Shown here one piece after another: positions 15,040 to 21,552 of a stretch of DNA of 45,906 nucleotides. The notes beneath the pieces are model-generated. The model did no database searches. It saw only the letters and a list, made by a program, of their open reading frames with translations, and had not been told where the DNA came from. The translations under genes and the position numbers were made by a program. Source of the DNA: a virus; the IMG/VR virus record IMGVR_UViG_3300009059_000023, positions 1 to 45,906 of that record. One strand, written 5' to 3'. Position 1 is the first letter of the stretch. Each line of letters opens with the position of its first letter.

Positions 15040-15085
15040 TGTACTTATTAGTTAGTAAGTTCTTACGAACTAACTAATAAGTACA
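15040..15085 (+). repeat. Perfect 15-bp hairpin with core GTAAGTTCTTACGAAC (copy 1)
   Basis: TGTACTTATTAGTTA (15040-15054) and its exact reverse complement (15071-15085) flank the 16-base core 15055-15070. In the core GTAA, GTTC, TTAC and GAAC are ordered so that either GTAA pairs with TTAC or GTTC with GAAC, two exclusive or knotted folds. The arm ends 6 bases before the GGAG of the next gene. A second copy is at 16781. Confidence 0.9.
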
Positions 15086-15100
15086 CAATTGGAGATGCCG

Positions 15101-15715
15101 ATGTTCAATACTCACTGCAAAGCGGTTCAGGAATACTCACAGCGTAGTGCTACTAATATGTCAGATACAGTTCTAATGGTAGTGCTAAGTATCCAACAAA
15201 ACTGGCTCGGTGTTGGCGACCAGCTAACTGATGTAAGGCTAAATAAATCTGAGTCCCGATTCTTGTGGGGCAACAAAAGAAAAACATATAGCTATCTTAA
15301 ATCTAATCAGCACAAAGTATATGCTCAAGTGATGGCTGTTATCAACAGCAAACAGACAGACTTTATGAAGTCTATATCGCTAATGAATATATTCTTGAGG
15401 GTTGATGGCTTGGGTTTAGCTAAAGCTGGCTTCTGCTGCCAGTTGATTGCTGGATTGGTTGGCTGTATGGATACTCATAATATTAGAATGTATGGGCTGG
15501 ACACTAAAGACTTAGCACTAGCTAAGAATCCAAAGACCCAGAAAGGCATTGATGCTAACAATGCTAAGATAGATAAGTACATAGAGTTATGTGCTGACTA
15601 TGGCTGTGAGAATCTTTGGAACTCTTGGTGCGACTTTGTAGCTACTAAGTCTAAGCGGTGGCAAGATGGTAATCATGTATCTGAAGTACACTATACTTAC
15701 TTGACTGGAGAATAA
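15101..15715 (+). CDS. HhH-GPD-like protein, possible DNA glycosylase relative
   Basis: In this 204-residue protein, residues ~101-113 are VDGLGLAKAGFCC, a helix-hairpin-helix. It is followed by GCMDTHN with D124 in the place of the catalytic Asp of EndoIII/MutY-type glycosylases (VDTH). K108 lies in the hairpin region but not clearly at the usual catalytic Lys. The N-terminal ~100 residues are helical. The [4Fe-4S] cysteine cluster of EndoIII is not evident. ATG 15101 is chosen, 6 bases after GGAG. It could be a base-excision enzyme for modified or damaged DNA or a DNA-binding derivative. Similarity is by motif only. Confidence 0.55.
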   Translation: MFNTHCKAVQEYSQRSATNMSDTVLMVVLSIQQNWLGVGDQLTDVRLNKSESRFLWGNKRKTYSYLKSNQHKVYAQVMAVINSKQTDFMKSISLMNIFLRVDGLGLAKAGFCCQLIAGLVGCMDTHNIRMYGLDTKDLALAKNPKTQKGIDANNAKIDKYIELCADYGCENLWNSWCDFVATKSKRWQDGNHVSEVHYTYLTGE

Positions 15716-15717
15716 CT

Positions 15718-15924
15718 ATGAGTGATGATAAAAAATATACAGTATCTGTATGGGATATACAGTTCTACAAAGTTGATGAAGATGGCAACGAATTACTAAA
15801 CGATGATGGAAGCATTAAGCTGTTTACTCAAACACGCGACATAGATTTGTCTTGGATAGCTGATTCTGTTTCTGAAAATGACATCGAAGAAGTATCGCAG
15901 AGAGGGGAGAATAACTATGTTTAA
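15718..15924 (+). CDS. 68-residue acidic protein, unknown function
   Basis: It starts MSDDKKYTVSVWDIQFYKVD and stays acidic throughout (NDIEEVSQRGE near the end). It begins two bases after the preceding stop and overlaps the next gene by 8 bases. No recognisable family. Net negative charge suggests a DNA mimic or inhibitor as one possibility, without further evidence. Confidence 0.65.
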   Translation: MSDDKKYTVSVWDIQFYKVDEDGNELLNDDGSIKLFTQTRDIDLSWIADSVSENDIEEVSQRGENNYV

Positions 15925-16054
15925 AACATTTGAAGTCGAAGAGTTCTACGACATGATAGCTTATGCTATTCGAAAAGGTTTAATATTTGAAGCTAATGTT
16001 TGTGGCGACAAAGCCCGTAGACTATATATAGTTGAATTTGCCGGAGGTCACTGA
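15917..16054 (+). CDS. 45-residue protein, unknown function
   Basis: MFKTFEVEEFYDMIAYAIRK then GLIFEANVCGDKARRLYIVEFAGGH. It starts behind GGGGAGAATAACT inside the previous gene and its stop overlaps the next start (TGATG). The tight overlaps on both sides support it as a translated gene. Confidence 0.6.
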   Translation: MFKTFEVEEFYDMIAYAIRKGLIFEANVCGDKARRLYIVEFAGGH

Positions 16055-16272
16055 TGAATTTACCCACAGAAGAAGAATTTAAAAAGACTTGTGCCGAACA
16101 TATCTGGTGCTTCACTATGGAGCCTGACTTAAACAAGGCTATGGAGGGTTTAAAGACTTATCACTATATACAGAAAGTTATTAAGCTGGGCGGCGGTAAG
16201 TATAAGCAGATACATCGTAGAAGCTTTGAGGCTTGGATGGATAAAACTAAAGCGAGGTTAAGAAATGAATAG
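16054..16272 (+). CDS. 72-residue basic protein, unknown function
   Basis: MNLPTEEEFKKTCAEHIWCF at the start, then a central loop YIQKVIKLGGGKYKQIH and a basic C-terminal helix FEAWMDKTKARLRNE. It is translationally coupled (TGATG) and preceded by GGAGG. No family recognised. Confidence 0.65.
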   Translation: MNLPTEEEFKKTCAEHIWCFTMEPDLNKAMEGLKTYHYIQKVIKLGGGKYKQIHRRSFEAWMDKTKARLRNE

Positions 16273-16429
16273 AGAAGATGCTTTAATAGCCTGTATGGAA
16301 CAGATATACCAAGATGTAAAGGACGGTGAGTACCGTCCGCTGTATGATTTGATAGATTATATACCTACTGACGTTCTTATAGGCTACTTAGAAGAGGCAG
16401 AACACTATGAAAAGCTCCGATATAATTAA
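16265..16429 (+). CDS. 54-residue helical protein, small phage family
   Basis: MNREDALIACMEQIYQDVKD-GEYRPLYDLIDYIPTDVLIGYL. The layout (N-terminal helix, short linker, then L-x-x-IP-x-x-L-x-x-Y-L) is a recurring small protein in podovirus early regions, function unknown. It overlaps genes on both sides by 8 and 23 bases. Confidence 0.6.
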   Translation: MNREDALIACMEQIYQDVKDGEYRPLYDLIDYIPTDVLIGYLEEAEHYEKLRYN

Positions 16430-16601
16430 AGAAGGCAATGTTCTATGGCGTATAGATTTTACAGATGAGTTTGATTCGCCTATGTATTGTTTTAGTTTAG
16501 AAGATGCACATAAAATAGCTAGAACGAGAGGCAATAAACCATACATAATTACCATGTTAAATAGTGATAGACTTCAAAGCGAACTTACAGGTACAAGATA
16601 A
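16407..16601 (+). CDS. 64-residue protein, unknown function
   Basis: MKSSDIIKEGNVLWRIDFTD, then EFDSPMYCFSLEDAHKIARTRG and YIITMLNSDRLQ. Beta strands surround one helix. The start lies 23 bases inside the preceding gene, behind GAAGAGG. The stop overlaps the next start as TAATG. Confidence 0.62.
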   Translation: MKSSDIIKEGNVLWRIDFTDEFDSPMYCFSLEDAHKIARTRGNKPYIITMLNSDRLQSELTGTR

Positions 16602-16774
16602 TGGCTTACAAACTAACACAAAACAAACTAGATTTTTTTAACATTCTAAAAGACTTAACAATAACTACGGAGCAATTGAAATATGACACAGATTTTGAGC
16701 CGACAGAAGAAGAGCTTGAGATGTTGGATGACTTAGCTACTAGAGTATTTAATATCTGCATCAATGATAATTAA
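16601..16774 (+). CDS. 57-residue acidic helical protein
   Basis: MAYKLTQNKLDFFNILKDLT, followed by an acidic helix (EPTEEELEMLDDLATRVFN). It is the last of the small-gene run that started at 14213. It is coupled to the preceding gene by TAATG and followed 6 bases later by the second long hairpin. No family recognised. Confidence 0.62.
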   Translation: MAYKLTQNKLDFFNILKDLTITTEQLKYDTDFEPTEEELEMLDDLATRVFNICINDN

Positions 16775-16780
16775 TATACT

Positions 16781-16846
16781 CAATTACTTAATGACTTATA
16801 AGTTAGTAAGTTCTTACGAACTAACTTATAAGACATTAAGTTATTG
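16781..16846 (+). repeat. 25-bp hairpin with core GTAAGTTCTTACGAAC (copy 2)
   Basis: Arms 16781-16805 and 16822-16846 pair with two mismatches around the same 16-base core (16806-16821) as at 15055. In the 12 arm bases next to the core the two copies differ at one position only (ACTTATTAGTTA versus ACTTATAAGTTA), and the opposite arm carries the compensating change. There is no U-run. It separates the small-gene run from the next promoter. Confidence 0.9.
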
Positions 16847-16885
16847 TACCACACTTCGGTGGCGGTGTCAAGTAAAAAAAACCGC

Positions 16886-16915
16886 TTTACTTTTTAAATA
16901 AATATATGTTATAAT
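16886..16915 (+). promoter_or_regulatory. Sigma70-like promoter upstream of the DUF932 operon
   Basis: TTTACT (16886-16891), an 18-base very AT-rich spacer, and TATAAT (16910-16915). Transcription would start ~16922, ~30 bases before the next gene. It lies in a gap without genes (16775-16952) together with the preceding hairpin. Confidence 0.7.
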
Positions 16916-16952
16916 ATACACTCAAATATACATTCAAATAGGCATTAAAATT

Positions 16953-17210
16953 ATGGAAACTTTATTCAATTTAATCGCAAAATCTACACACTCTTTGGCG
17001 TTTAGCGGCAAGAAAAACGGTACAGTCTTCGGTAAGTCTTTTATTGTACGACAGCGAAGAACCAAGAATCGTTTCGAGGTTAGCAAAGGAGAGTGTTTTC
17101 ATATCTTTCACTGCTACAAGTGGGCTTTCTATGTACAGCACAAACAGTCTCGAAGCATTAGCTTCAAGAACATTAAAGATATTAAAGGCATCGAAGGAGT
17201 ACAAGCATAA
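16953..17210 (+). CDS. 85-residue basic protein, unknown function
   Basis: METLFNLIAKSTHSLAFSGK, then KSFIVRQRRTKNRFEVSKG and SISFKNIKDIKGIEGVQA. A compact beta-rich, Lys/Arg-rich protein, perhaps nucleic-acid binding. Its stop is joined to the next start (TAATG), which selects it over two competing frames here. Confidence 0.65.
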   Translation: METLFNLIAKSTHSLAFSGKKNGTVFGKSFIVRQRRTKNRFEVSKGECFHIFHCYKWAFYVQHKQSRSISFKNIKDIKGIEGVQA

Positions 17211-18142
17211 TGACTATCATGCAAATGTTTCCGAACAACTCAGCACTTCAAGCCATCCGAGAGGGTGGCTATGGCTCAGCAGATTTTGATATAGCAACAC
17301 AACCTTTAAATTATTTTACCCCAGAGCATGGCCATATCAAAAGCTCTAAGTCTGTAATCTACCGCACTGATTCCGGTGCAGAGCTAGGGGTTCATGGTCA
17401 TAGCTATAAGCCAGTGGCTCCCAAGAAGATGATAGATGTTACCCGTAATATTATTGAGCGTTCAGGTCTTAATGTTGACCGCATTCAAGAGACTATCAAG
17501 ACTTCTCACGATGGCTCCAGAACCTTTGTACAATATAAGCTACCGGCTCATACTTATAATACTCCAGATGGTGACACTGCATCCCTTGGACTGCTTGCAG
17601 TGTCAAGCTTTGACGGGACTTGGCCATTCATGATAAGTGCGGCAGCTATACAACAAGCTTGTACAAATCTACAAGTCTTTGTTGGCGGTGAGGTTGCAGT
17701 GTTCAGAGCTAAGCATACCCGAAACCTAGACATTGAAGTAGGCTCAAGAGTTATCACTAAGGCTCTAGATGTTTTCGAGAATCAACGTGAACTCTGGTCA
17801 GAATGGAGTGCTCAGCCCATGTCAGACAGAATGGCATTCCATGAGATTGTACAAGCTTTTAAGATTGATTCAGCCCAAAAGATTATTAAATCTAGACCAC
17901 TGTCTTCCGCTGAATCTATCATGAGTGAGATGCCTAGAACTAACCCGTCACTTGAATACATCTATGCTGCTTGGCATAAATACAAGAGACGTTTAGGTGC
18001 TAATCGCTGGGCATTTTATAATGCTATGACCGACTGGTCTACTCATGCAACAGCACAACGCCGAGATGCTATAGTTAATATGGCTGCAACACAGAACACT
18101 CGACAGGCTTTTGTCCAACATCACTTCTCAAAGGTGGCGTAA
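17210..18142 (+). CDS. DUF932 family protein
   Basis: The 310-residue protein matches the phage/plasmid DUF932 (TIGR03299-like) pattern. An N-terminal VIYRTDSGAELGVHGHSYKP segment precedes DVTRNIIERSG. A central SFDGTWPFMISAAAIQQACTN is followed by AVFRAKHTRNLD. These proteins occur in phage early regions and plasmids, often near replication or recombination genes. Their activity is not established. It is coupled by TAATG to the previous gene and overlaps the next by one base (TAATG), giving a tight operon. An alternative start at 17219 is possible. Confidence 0.85.
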   Translation: MTIMQMFPNNSALQAIREGGYGSADFDIATQPLNYFTPEHGHIKSSKSVIYRTDSGAELGVHGHSYKPVAPKKMIDVTRNIIERSGLNVDRIQETIKTSHDGSRTFVQYKLPAHTYNTPDGDTASLGLLAVSSFDGTWPFMISAAAIQQACTNLQVFVGGEVAVFRAKHTRNLDIEVGSRVITKALDVFENQRELWSEWSAQPMSDRMAFHEIVQAFKIDSAQKIIKSRPLSSAESIMSEMPRTNPSLEYIYAAWHKYKRRLGANRWAFYNAMTDWSTHATAQRRDAIVNMAATQNTRQAFVQHHFSKVA

Positions 18143-18405
18143 TGTTAAACAATGAACTAACCCCTCAAGAACAAGAGCTTCTTGTTATAACTATGGAAGA
18201 GTGCTGCGAACTAGCAATGGTTTGCAGCAAACTTCTAAGGTTTGGCAAAGAACAAAAGAATTTAGACAACTTAGTACAGGAGTCAGCCGATGTTACTGTG
18301 ATGATTAACATGCTCTCAGCTTATAAACTGGTTAGCCCAGTAGAAAAGCTTGAGCAGATGTTTAAGAAACAAGATAAACTTAAAGAGTGGAGTAGTCTGT
18401 ATTGA
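18142..18405 (+). CDS. MazG-like nucleotide pyrophosphohydrolase (first of two)
   Basis: The 87-residue protein carries EECCELAMVCSKLLRFG in the first helix and QESADVTVMINMLSAY in the third. This is the ExxE...ExxD arrangement for Mg2+ and (d)NTP binding in all-alpha pyrophosphohydrolases. Such phage enzymes clear unwanted dNTPs or lower alarmone signals in the host. It sits between DUF932 and small genes of the same operon, a short distance from a second MazG-like gene. Confidence 0.72.
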   Translation: MLNNELTPQEQELLVITMEECCELAMVCSKLLRFGKEQKNLDNLVQESADVTVMINMLSAYKLVSPVEKLEQMFKKQDKLKEWSSLY

Positions 18406-18569
18406 ATCAGAACTTAAAGAATGCTAAAGAAGACTTAATACAAGGACGCTTAACCTTGCAGCAAGCCACAAGCAACTGGGACGTTACAATAGATGAACTG
18501 CTCAGCTATATCATAAAGGAACAAGGCAATGAAGATAAGAATGTATGTAATACTCAAGGCAGCAATTGA
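18402..18569 (+). CDS. 55-residue protein with HTH-like segment
   Basis: TTG start at 18402 overlapping the previous stop (TTGA), with GGAG ~9 bases upstream. The product, MNQNLKNAKEDLIQGRLTLQ then QATSNWDVTIDELLSYII, looks like a small helix-turn-helix, possibly a regulator. The non-ATG start lowers confidence. It overlaps the next gene by 41 bases. Confidence 0.45.
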   Translation: MNQNLKNAKEDLIQGRLTLQQATSNWDVTIDELLSYIIKEQGNEDKNVCNTQGSN

Positions 18570-18705
18570 GGCTGGCATTGATTCAGGATATCTCAAAGCT
18601 TATAAATATGAGGATGACCCATCAGTATATAAAATTAAAGAAAGTATAAACAATGAAATCTGGGAAGCACTTAACGAAATCATAGACTTTAATGGAGATA
18701 ATTAA
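18529..18705 (+). CDS. 58-residue protein, unknown function
   Basis: MKIRMYVILKAAIEAGIDSG followed by YLKAYKYEDDPSVYKIKESI and a C-terminal amphipathic helix. It is preceded by AAGGAACAAGGCA and its stop overlaps the next start (TAATG). No family recognised. Confidence 0.62.
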   Translation: MKIRMYVILKAAIEAGIDSGYLKAYKYEDDPSVYKIKESINNEIWEALNEIIDFNGDN

Positions 18706-19025
18706 TGACCATTGCATATACATTAGAAAGTAGAATTGTACATTGGCACCATGACCGTAATCTTATTCACGGCTCAACCGACCATCAACAATTTGAAAAG
18801 CTTCTTGAGGAAGTAGAAGAGCTAAGACTTAACATTATGAACAGTCAGCCAATAGTTGACGACATCGGCGACATCATTGTAGTTCTGATTAACTTAGCAC
18901 ATAGAAACAACTTAACGCTTCATGACTGTATGTCTCATGCTTATGAAGATATACGACACCGCAAAGGTAAGATGGTTGACGGCCTGTTTGTTAAAGAGCT
19001 TGTTGATGAGACAGTAAAATCATGA
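18705..19025 (+). CDS. MazG-like nucleotide pyrophosphohydrolase (second)
   Basis: The 106-residue protein has QFEKLLEEVEELRLNI (EExxE metal motif) and VDDIGDIIVVLINLAHRNN (the matching ExxD-type helix, here D-D-I-G-D). The tail NLTLHDCMSHAYEDIRHRKG is a conserved MazG C-terminal phrase. It is distinct from the gene at 18142 rather than a recent duplicate. The likely role is dNTP or (p)ppGpp-related housekeeping during infection. It overlaps the next gene by ATGA. Confidence 0.8.
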   Translation: MTIAYTLESRIVHWHHDRNLIHGSTDHQQFEKLLEEVEELRLNIMNSQPIVDDIGDIIVVLINLAHRNNLTLHDCMSHAYEDIRHRKGKMVDGLFVKELVDETVKS

Positions 19026-19135
19026 CCACGGCAGCAGTCATACTAGGACTTGCGCTAGTCGGCGCTCCGATATGGTTGATTGGCGCTGCATCTGTTGTGT
19101 GCTTATTTGCGGAAATGTTTCATCCATATAAATAA
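19022..19135 (+). CDS. 37-residue membrane peptide
   Basis: MTTAAVILGLALVGAPIWLI then GAASVVCLFAEMFHPYK. Almost all residues are hydrophobic, forming one long or two short membrane helices. It is joined to the preceding gene by ATGA. It is the last gene before the promoter at 19149. Function unknown. Confidence 0.55.
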   Translation: MTTAAVILGLALVGAPIWLIGAASVVCLFAEMFHPYK

Positions 19136-19148
19136 ATTGAAATAAAAC

Positions 19149-19177
19149 TTTACAAACGTAGTAACTTGTGGTACAAT
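19149..19177 (+). promoter_or_regulatory. Sigma70-like promoter for the replication genes
   Basis: TTTACA (19149-19154), a 17-base spacer and TACAAT (19172-19177). The stretch before it, TGAAATAAAACTT, is identical to that upstream of the early promoter at 12814. A short dyad GTGG...CCAC straddles the -10. It gives a ~30-base leader to the single-strand binding protein gene. Confidence 0.72.
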
Positions 19178-19216
19178 GCCACTTCAATTTTAACACCAAC
19201 GATAGGAAATATAAAC

Positions 19217-19642
19217 ATGGCTATATTATCAGGAACAGCATATTGGGCAAGCGTAACTACCCCTAACACTACTTACGAACCAGTATATACAGTAAACTTA
19301 GTAGTAGATGAAGACACTGCACAAGGCTTTCGGTCTAGAGGCTTTGCAGTTAAAGACATGGACGAAGGCCCAGCACTAATCATCAAGCGCAAAGTTAATG
19401 GCCCCAACGGAATGGTTCGCCAAGCACCTAAGCTTGTTGACGCTAGTAAGAATCCAATTGATGAGCGTGTAGGTAATGGCTCTACAGTTAAGGTTCAGTA
19501 CAAAGAGTGGGAATCTGTTTGGAAAGGTAAGACCTTCAAGGGCTTAGACTTCCAAGCTATGCAGGTTCTTGATTTAGTATCTGTCGGTACAGTAGACGGC
19601 GGAGAGTTTGATGTAGAAGATGAAATGGAGGGAGTGATTTAA
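19217..19642 (+). CDS. Single-stranded DNA binding protein (T7 gp2.5-like role)
   Basis: The 141-residue protein reads MAILSGTAYWASVTTPNT with a beta-rich OB-fold-like body (YTVNLVVDEDTAQGF... KVQYKEWESVWKGKTFKGLDF). It ends in an acidic tail DVEDEMEGVI, the hallmark of phage SSBs that bind partner replication proteins. ATG 19217 is preferred because the new promoter starts transcription downstream of the longer frame's start. It sits directly before the primase-helicase in the operon. Confidence 0.78.
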   Translation: MAILSGTAYWASVTTPNTTYEPVYTVNLVVDEDTAQGFRSRGFAVKDMDEGPALIIKRKVNGPNGMVRQAPKLVDASKNPIDERVGNGSTVKVQYKEWESVWKGKTFKGLDFQAMQVLDLVSVGTVDGGEFDVEDEMEGVI

Positions 19643-19875
19643 TGAATACTTATACAAAAGAGGGAACGGCATATGACATTAGCCTTCTTGACGAAGAAGC
19701 CCAAGGATTATTCGGGCTTTTGAAAGATGCAATGGTTAAAGCTCAAGTGTCTAATAATGATGTGCAGTTGTACCAAGCAGCAGCTCAGCATATTAAAATG
19801 TTATTTGAAGATAAGCTTACGGATGAAGCTATCACTGAAAACACAGAAGACACGGAAGTTGCAATCGAAGGCTAA
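19642..19875 (+). CDS. 77-residue acidic protein, unknown function
   Basis: MNTYTKEGTAYDISLLDEEA, then helices AQGLFGLLKDAMVKAQV and a very acidic tail (TENTEDTEVAIEG). It is coupled to the SSB by TAATG and sits before the primase-helicase. It may be a replication accessory or helicase loader-like protein by position only. Confidence 0.65.
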   Translation: MNTYTKEGTAYDISLLDEEAQGLFGLLKDAMVKAQVSNNDVQLYQAAAQHIKMLFEDKLTDEAITENTEDTEVAIEG

Positions 19876-19890
19876 CTTAGAGGTAACACC

Positions 19891-21552
19891 ATGCCGTTTG
19901 TTAAATTCCACCTCCCATGTAATGACTGTGGGGGGAGTGACCCAGTATCACAGAATGATGATGGGTCTGCATATTGCTTTAGCTGCAATACTTATTTTAA
20001 AAACTACGGCACATCGGAAGTGCAACAACCAGATACTGTAACGGACTTTACAAAGTATCAGCCCAACGGAACCGGTAGCGGTTCTAGCTACAACGCCTTG
20101 ACCGACAGAGATATTAGTATTGATACAGCCAAAAAGTATGGCGTTAAGTCTACTACTCTCAACGGTAAAGTTACTAGCCACCACTATCCTTACTTCCATA
20201 AAGGCGAAGAGGTAGCAACAAAAGTTAGAAAGCTTAACAAGCAGTTCGCTTGGAAGGGTGACTCTAAAGAAACAGGGCTGTTCGGAGAGCAGTTGTTTAA
20301 AGCAGGTGGTAAGTTTATTACAGTGGTAGAAGGAGAGTGTGATGCGATGGCAGCATACGAACTACTTGGAAGTAAGTGGCCTGTAGTATCTGTAAAATCA
20401 GGAGCACAAGGAGGTGCTCGTGACGTTAAGAATAGCCTAGAGTTTCTTGAATCCTTCGAGGCTGTTGTCATCTGTTTTGATAGCGATACAGTGGGCAGGG
20501 ACGGAGCGAAAGCAATTGCAAAGCTTCTTACTCCCAATAAAGCTAAGCTGATGACACTGCCCGAAGGTTTCAAAGACCCTAACGATATGCTCAGGGCACG
20601 TAAGCATTCCACATTCGTCAACTGTTTCTGGGATGCAAAAGTCTACACCCCTTCAGGGATTATGAACCTGTCTAATCAGCTAGACGAATACAAGCGGCTC
20701 CGAACAGAGAAGCTTCCGTCAATCCCATATCCGTGGGGCGGCTTAAACAAGAAGCTAGAAGGCATGAGAGCAGGTGAGCTAGTAACTCTTACTGGCGGCA
20801 CTGGTCTTGGTAAGTCTTCTGTTACCAGAGAGCTAGAGCACTGGCTTATCAACCACACCAAAGATAACGTAGGCATTGTAGCTCTTGAAGAGAACTGGAG
20901 CCGCACCGCTGAAGGTATCATGGCTGTTGAAGCTAACGCCAAGCTACACCTAGACAGCGTTAAGAATAAGATGGGTGATGACAAGCTTGAACAATACTAT
21001 CGCAAAGTATTTATGGGAGAGAACGAGGGGCGTGTTTGGATTCATGCCCACCTCGGTGTAAACAATCTAGAAGATATATTTAGTAAGCTACGCTACTTGA
21101 TTATTGGATTAGATTGTAAGTGGGTTGTAGTTGACCACCTTCATATGCTAGTGCTTCAAGCCTTAGAAGGCGATGAGCGCAAAGCTATTGATGGTATCAT
21201 GCACCGACTACGCTCCCTTGTAGAAGAGACAGGTGCCGGTATGATACTGGTGTCCCATCTTCGTAGAGTTGAGGGCAACCGTGGACATGAGAACGGTATC
21301 GAGACAGGGCTATCACACCTTCGAGGCTCTCAGAGTATCGCTCAGTTATCAGACTGTGTCATATCTCTAGAGCGCAACCAGCAATCAGAGGATGAGATTG
21401 AGGCATCAACCACCAAGGTGCGAGTGCTTAAATCTAGATACACTGGAGATGTTGGTGTGGCTTGTAGTCTTCTATACGATGCCGACACCGGCAGGCTACG
21501 AGAGATTGATGACGGTAATAACTATGATGCCTTTGACGGAGATGAGCTATGA
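19891..21552 (+). CDS. DNA primase-helicase (T7 gp4-like)
   Basis: The 553-residue bifunctional replication protein has an N-terminal zinc ribbon with Cys 10, 13, 29 and 32. A TOPRIM primase domain follows, with E148 (VVEGECDA) and the DSD at 197-199 (CFDSDTVGRDG). A DnaB-type SF4 helicase has Walker A GGTGLGKS at 302-309 and a Walker B ending VVVDHLHML. A later ILVSHLRR segment matches helicase motif H4-like regions. It synthesises primers and unwinds DNA for the lagging strand. The stop overlaps the polymerase start (ATGA). Confidence 0.95.
   Translation: MPFVKFHLPCNDCGGSDPVSQNDDGSAYCFSCNTYFKNYGTSEVQQPDTVTDFTKYQPNGTGSGSSYNALTDRDISIDTAKKYGVKSTTLNGKVTSHHYPYFHKGEEVATKVRKLNKQFAWKGDSKETGLFGEQLFKAGGKFITVVEGECDAMAAYELLGSKWPVVSVKSGAQGGARDVKNSLEFLESFEAVVICFDSDTVGRDGAKAIAKLLTPNKAKLMTLPEGFKDPNDMLRARKHSTFVNCFWDAKVYTPSGIMNLSNQLDEYKRLRTEKLPSIPYPWGGLNKKLEGMRAGELVTLTGGTGLGKSSVTRELEHWLINHTKDNVGIVALEENWSRTAEGIMAVEANAKLHLDSVKNKMGDDKLEQYYRKVFMGENEGRVWIHAHLGVNNLEDIFSKLRYLIIGLDCKWVVVDHLHMLVLQALEGDERKAIDGIMHRLRSLVEETGAGMILVSHLRRVEGNRGHENGIETGLSHLRGSQSIAQLSDCVISLERNQQSEDEIEASTTKVRVLKSRYTGDVGVACSLLYDADTGRLREIDDGNNYDAFDGDEL

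Noticed and set aside
18705-19025. Toxin-antitoxin pair with the adjacent small gene, since MazG-like genes can sit near such systems
   Set aside because: Neighbour shows no toxin fold or antitoxin motif; nucleotide clean-up explains the gene better.
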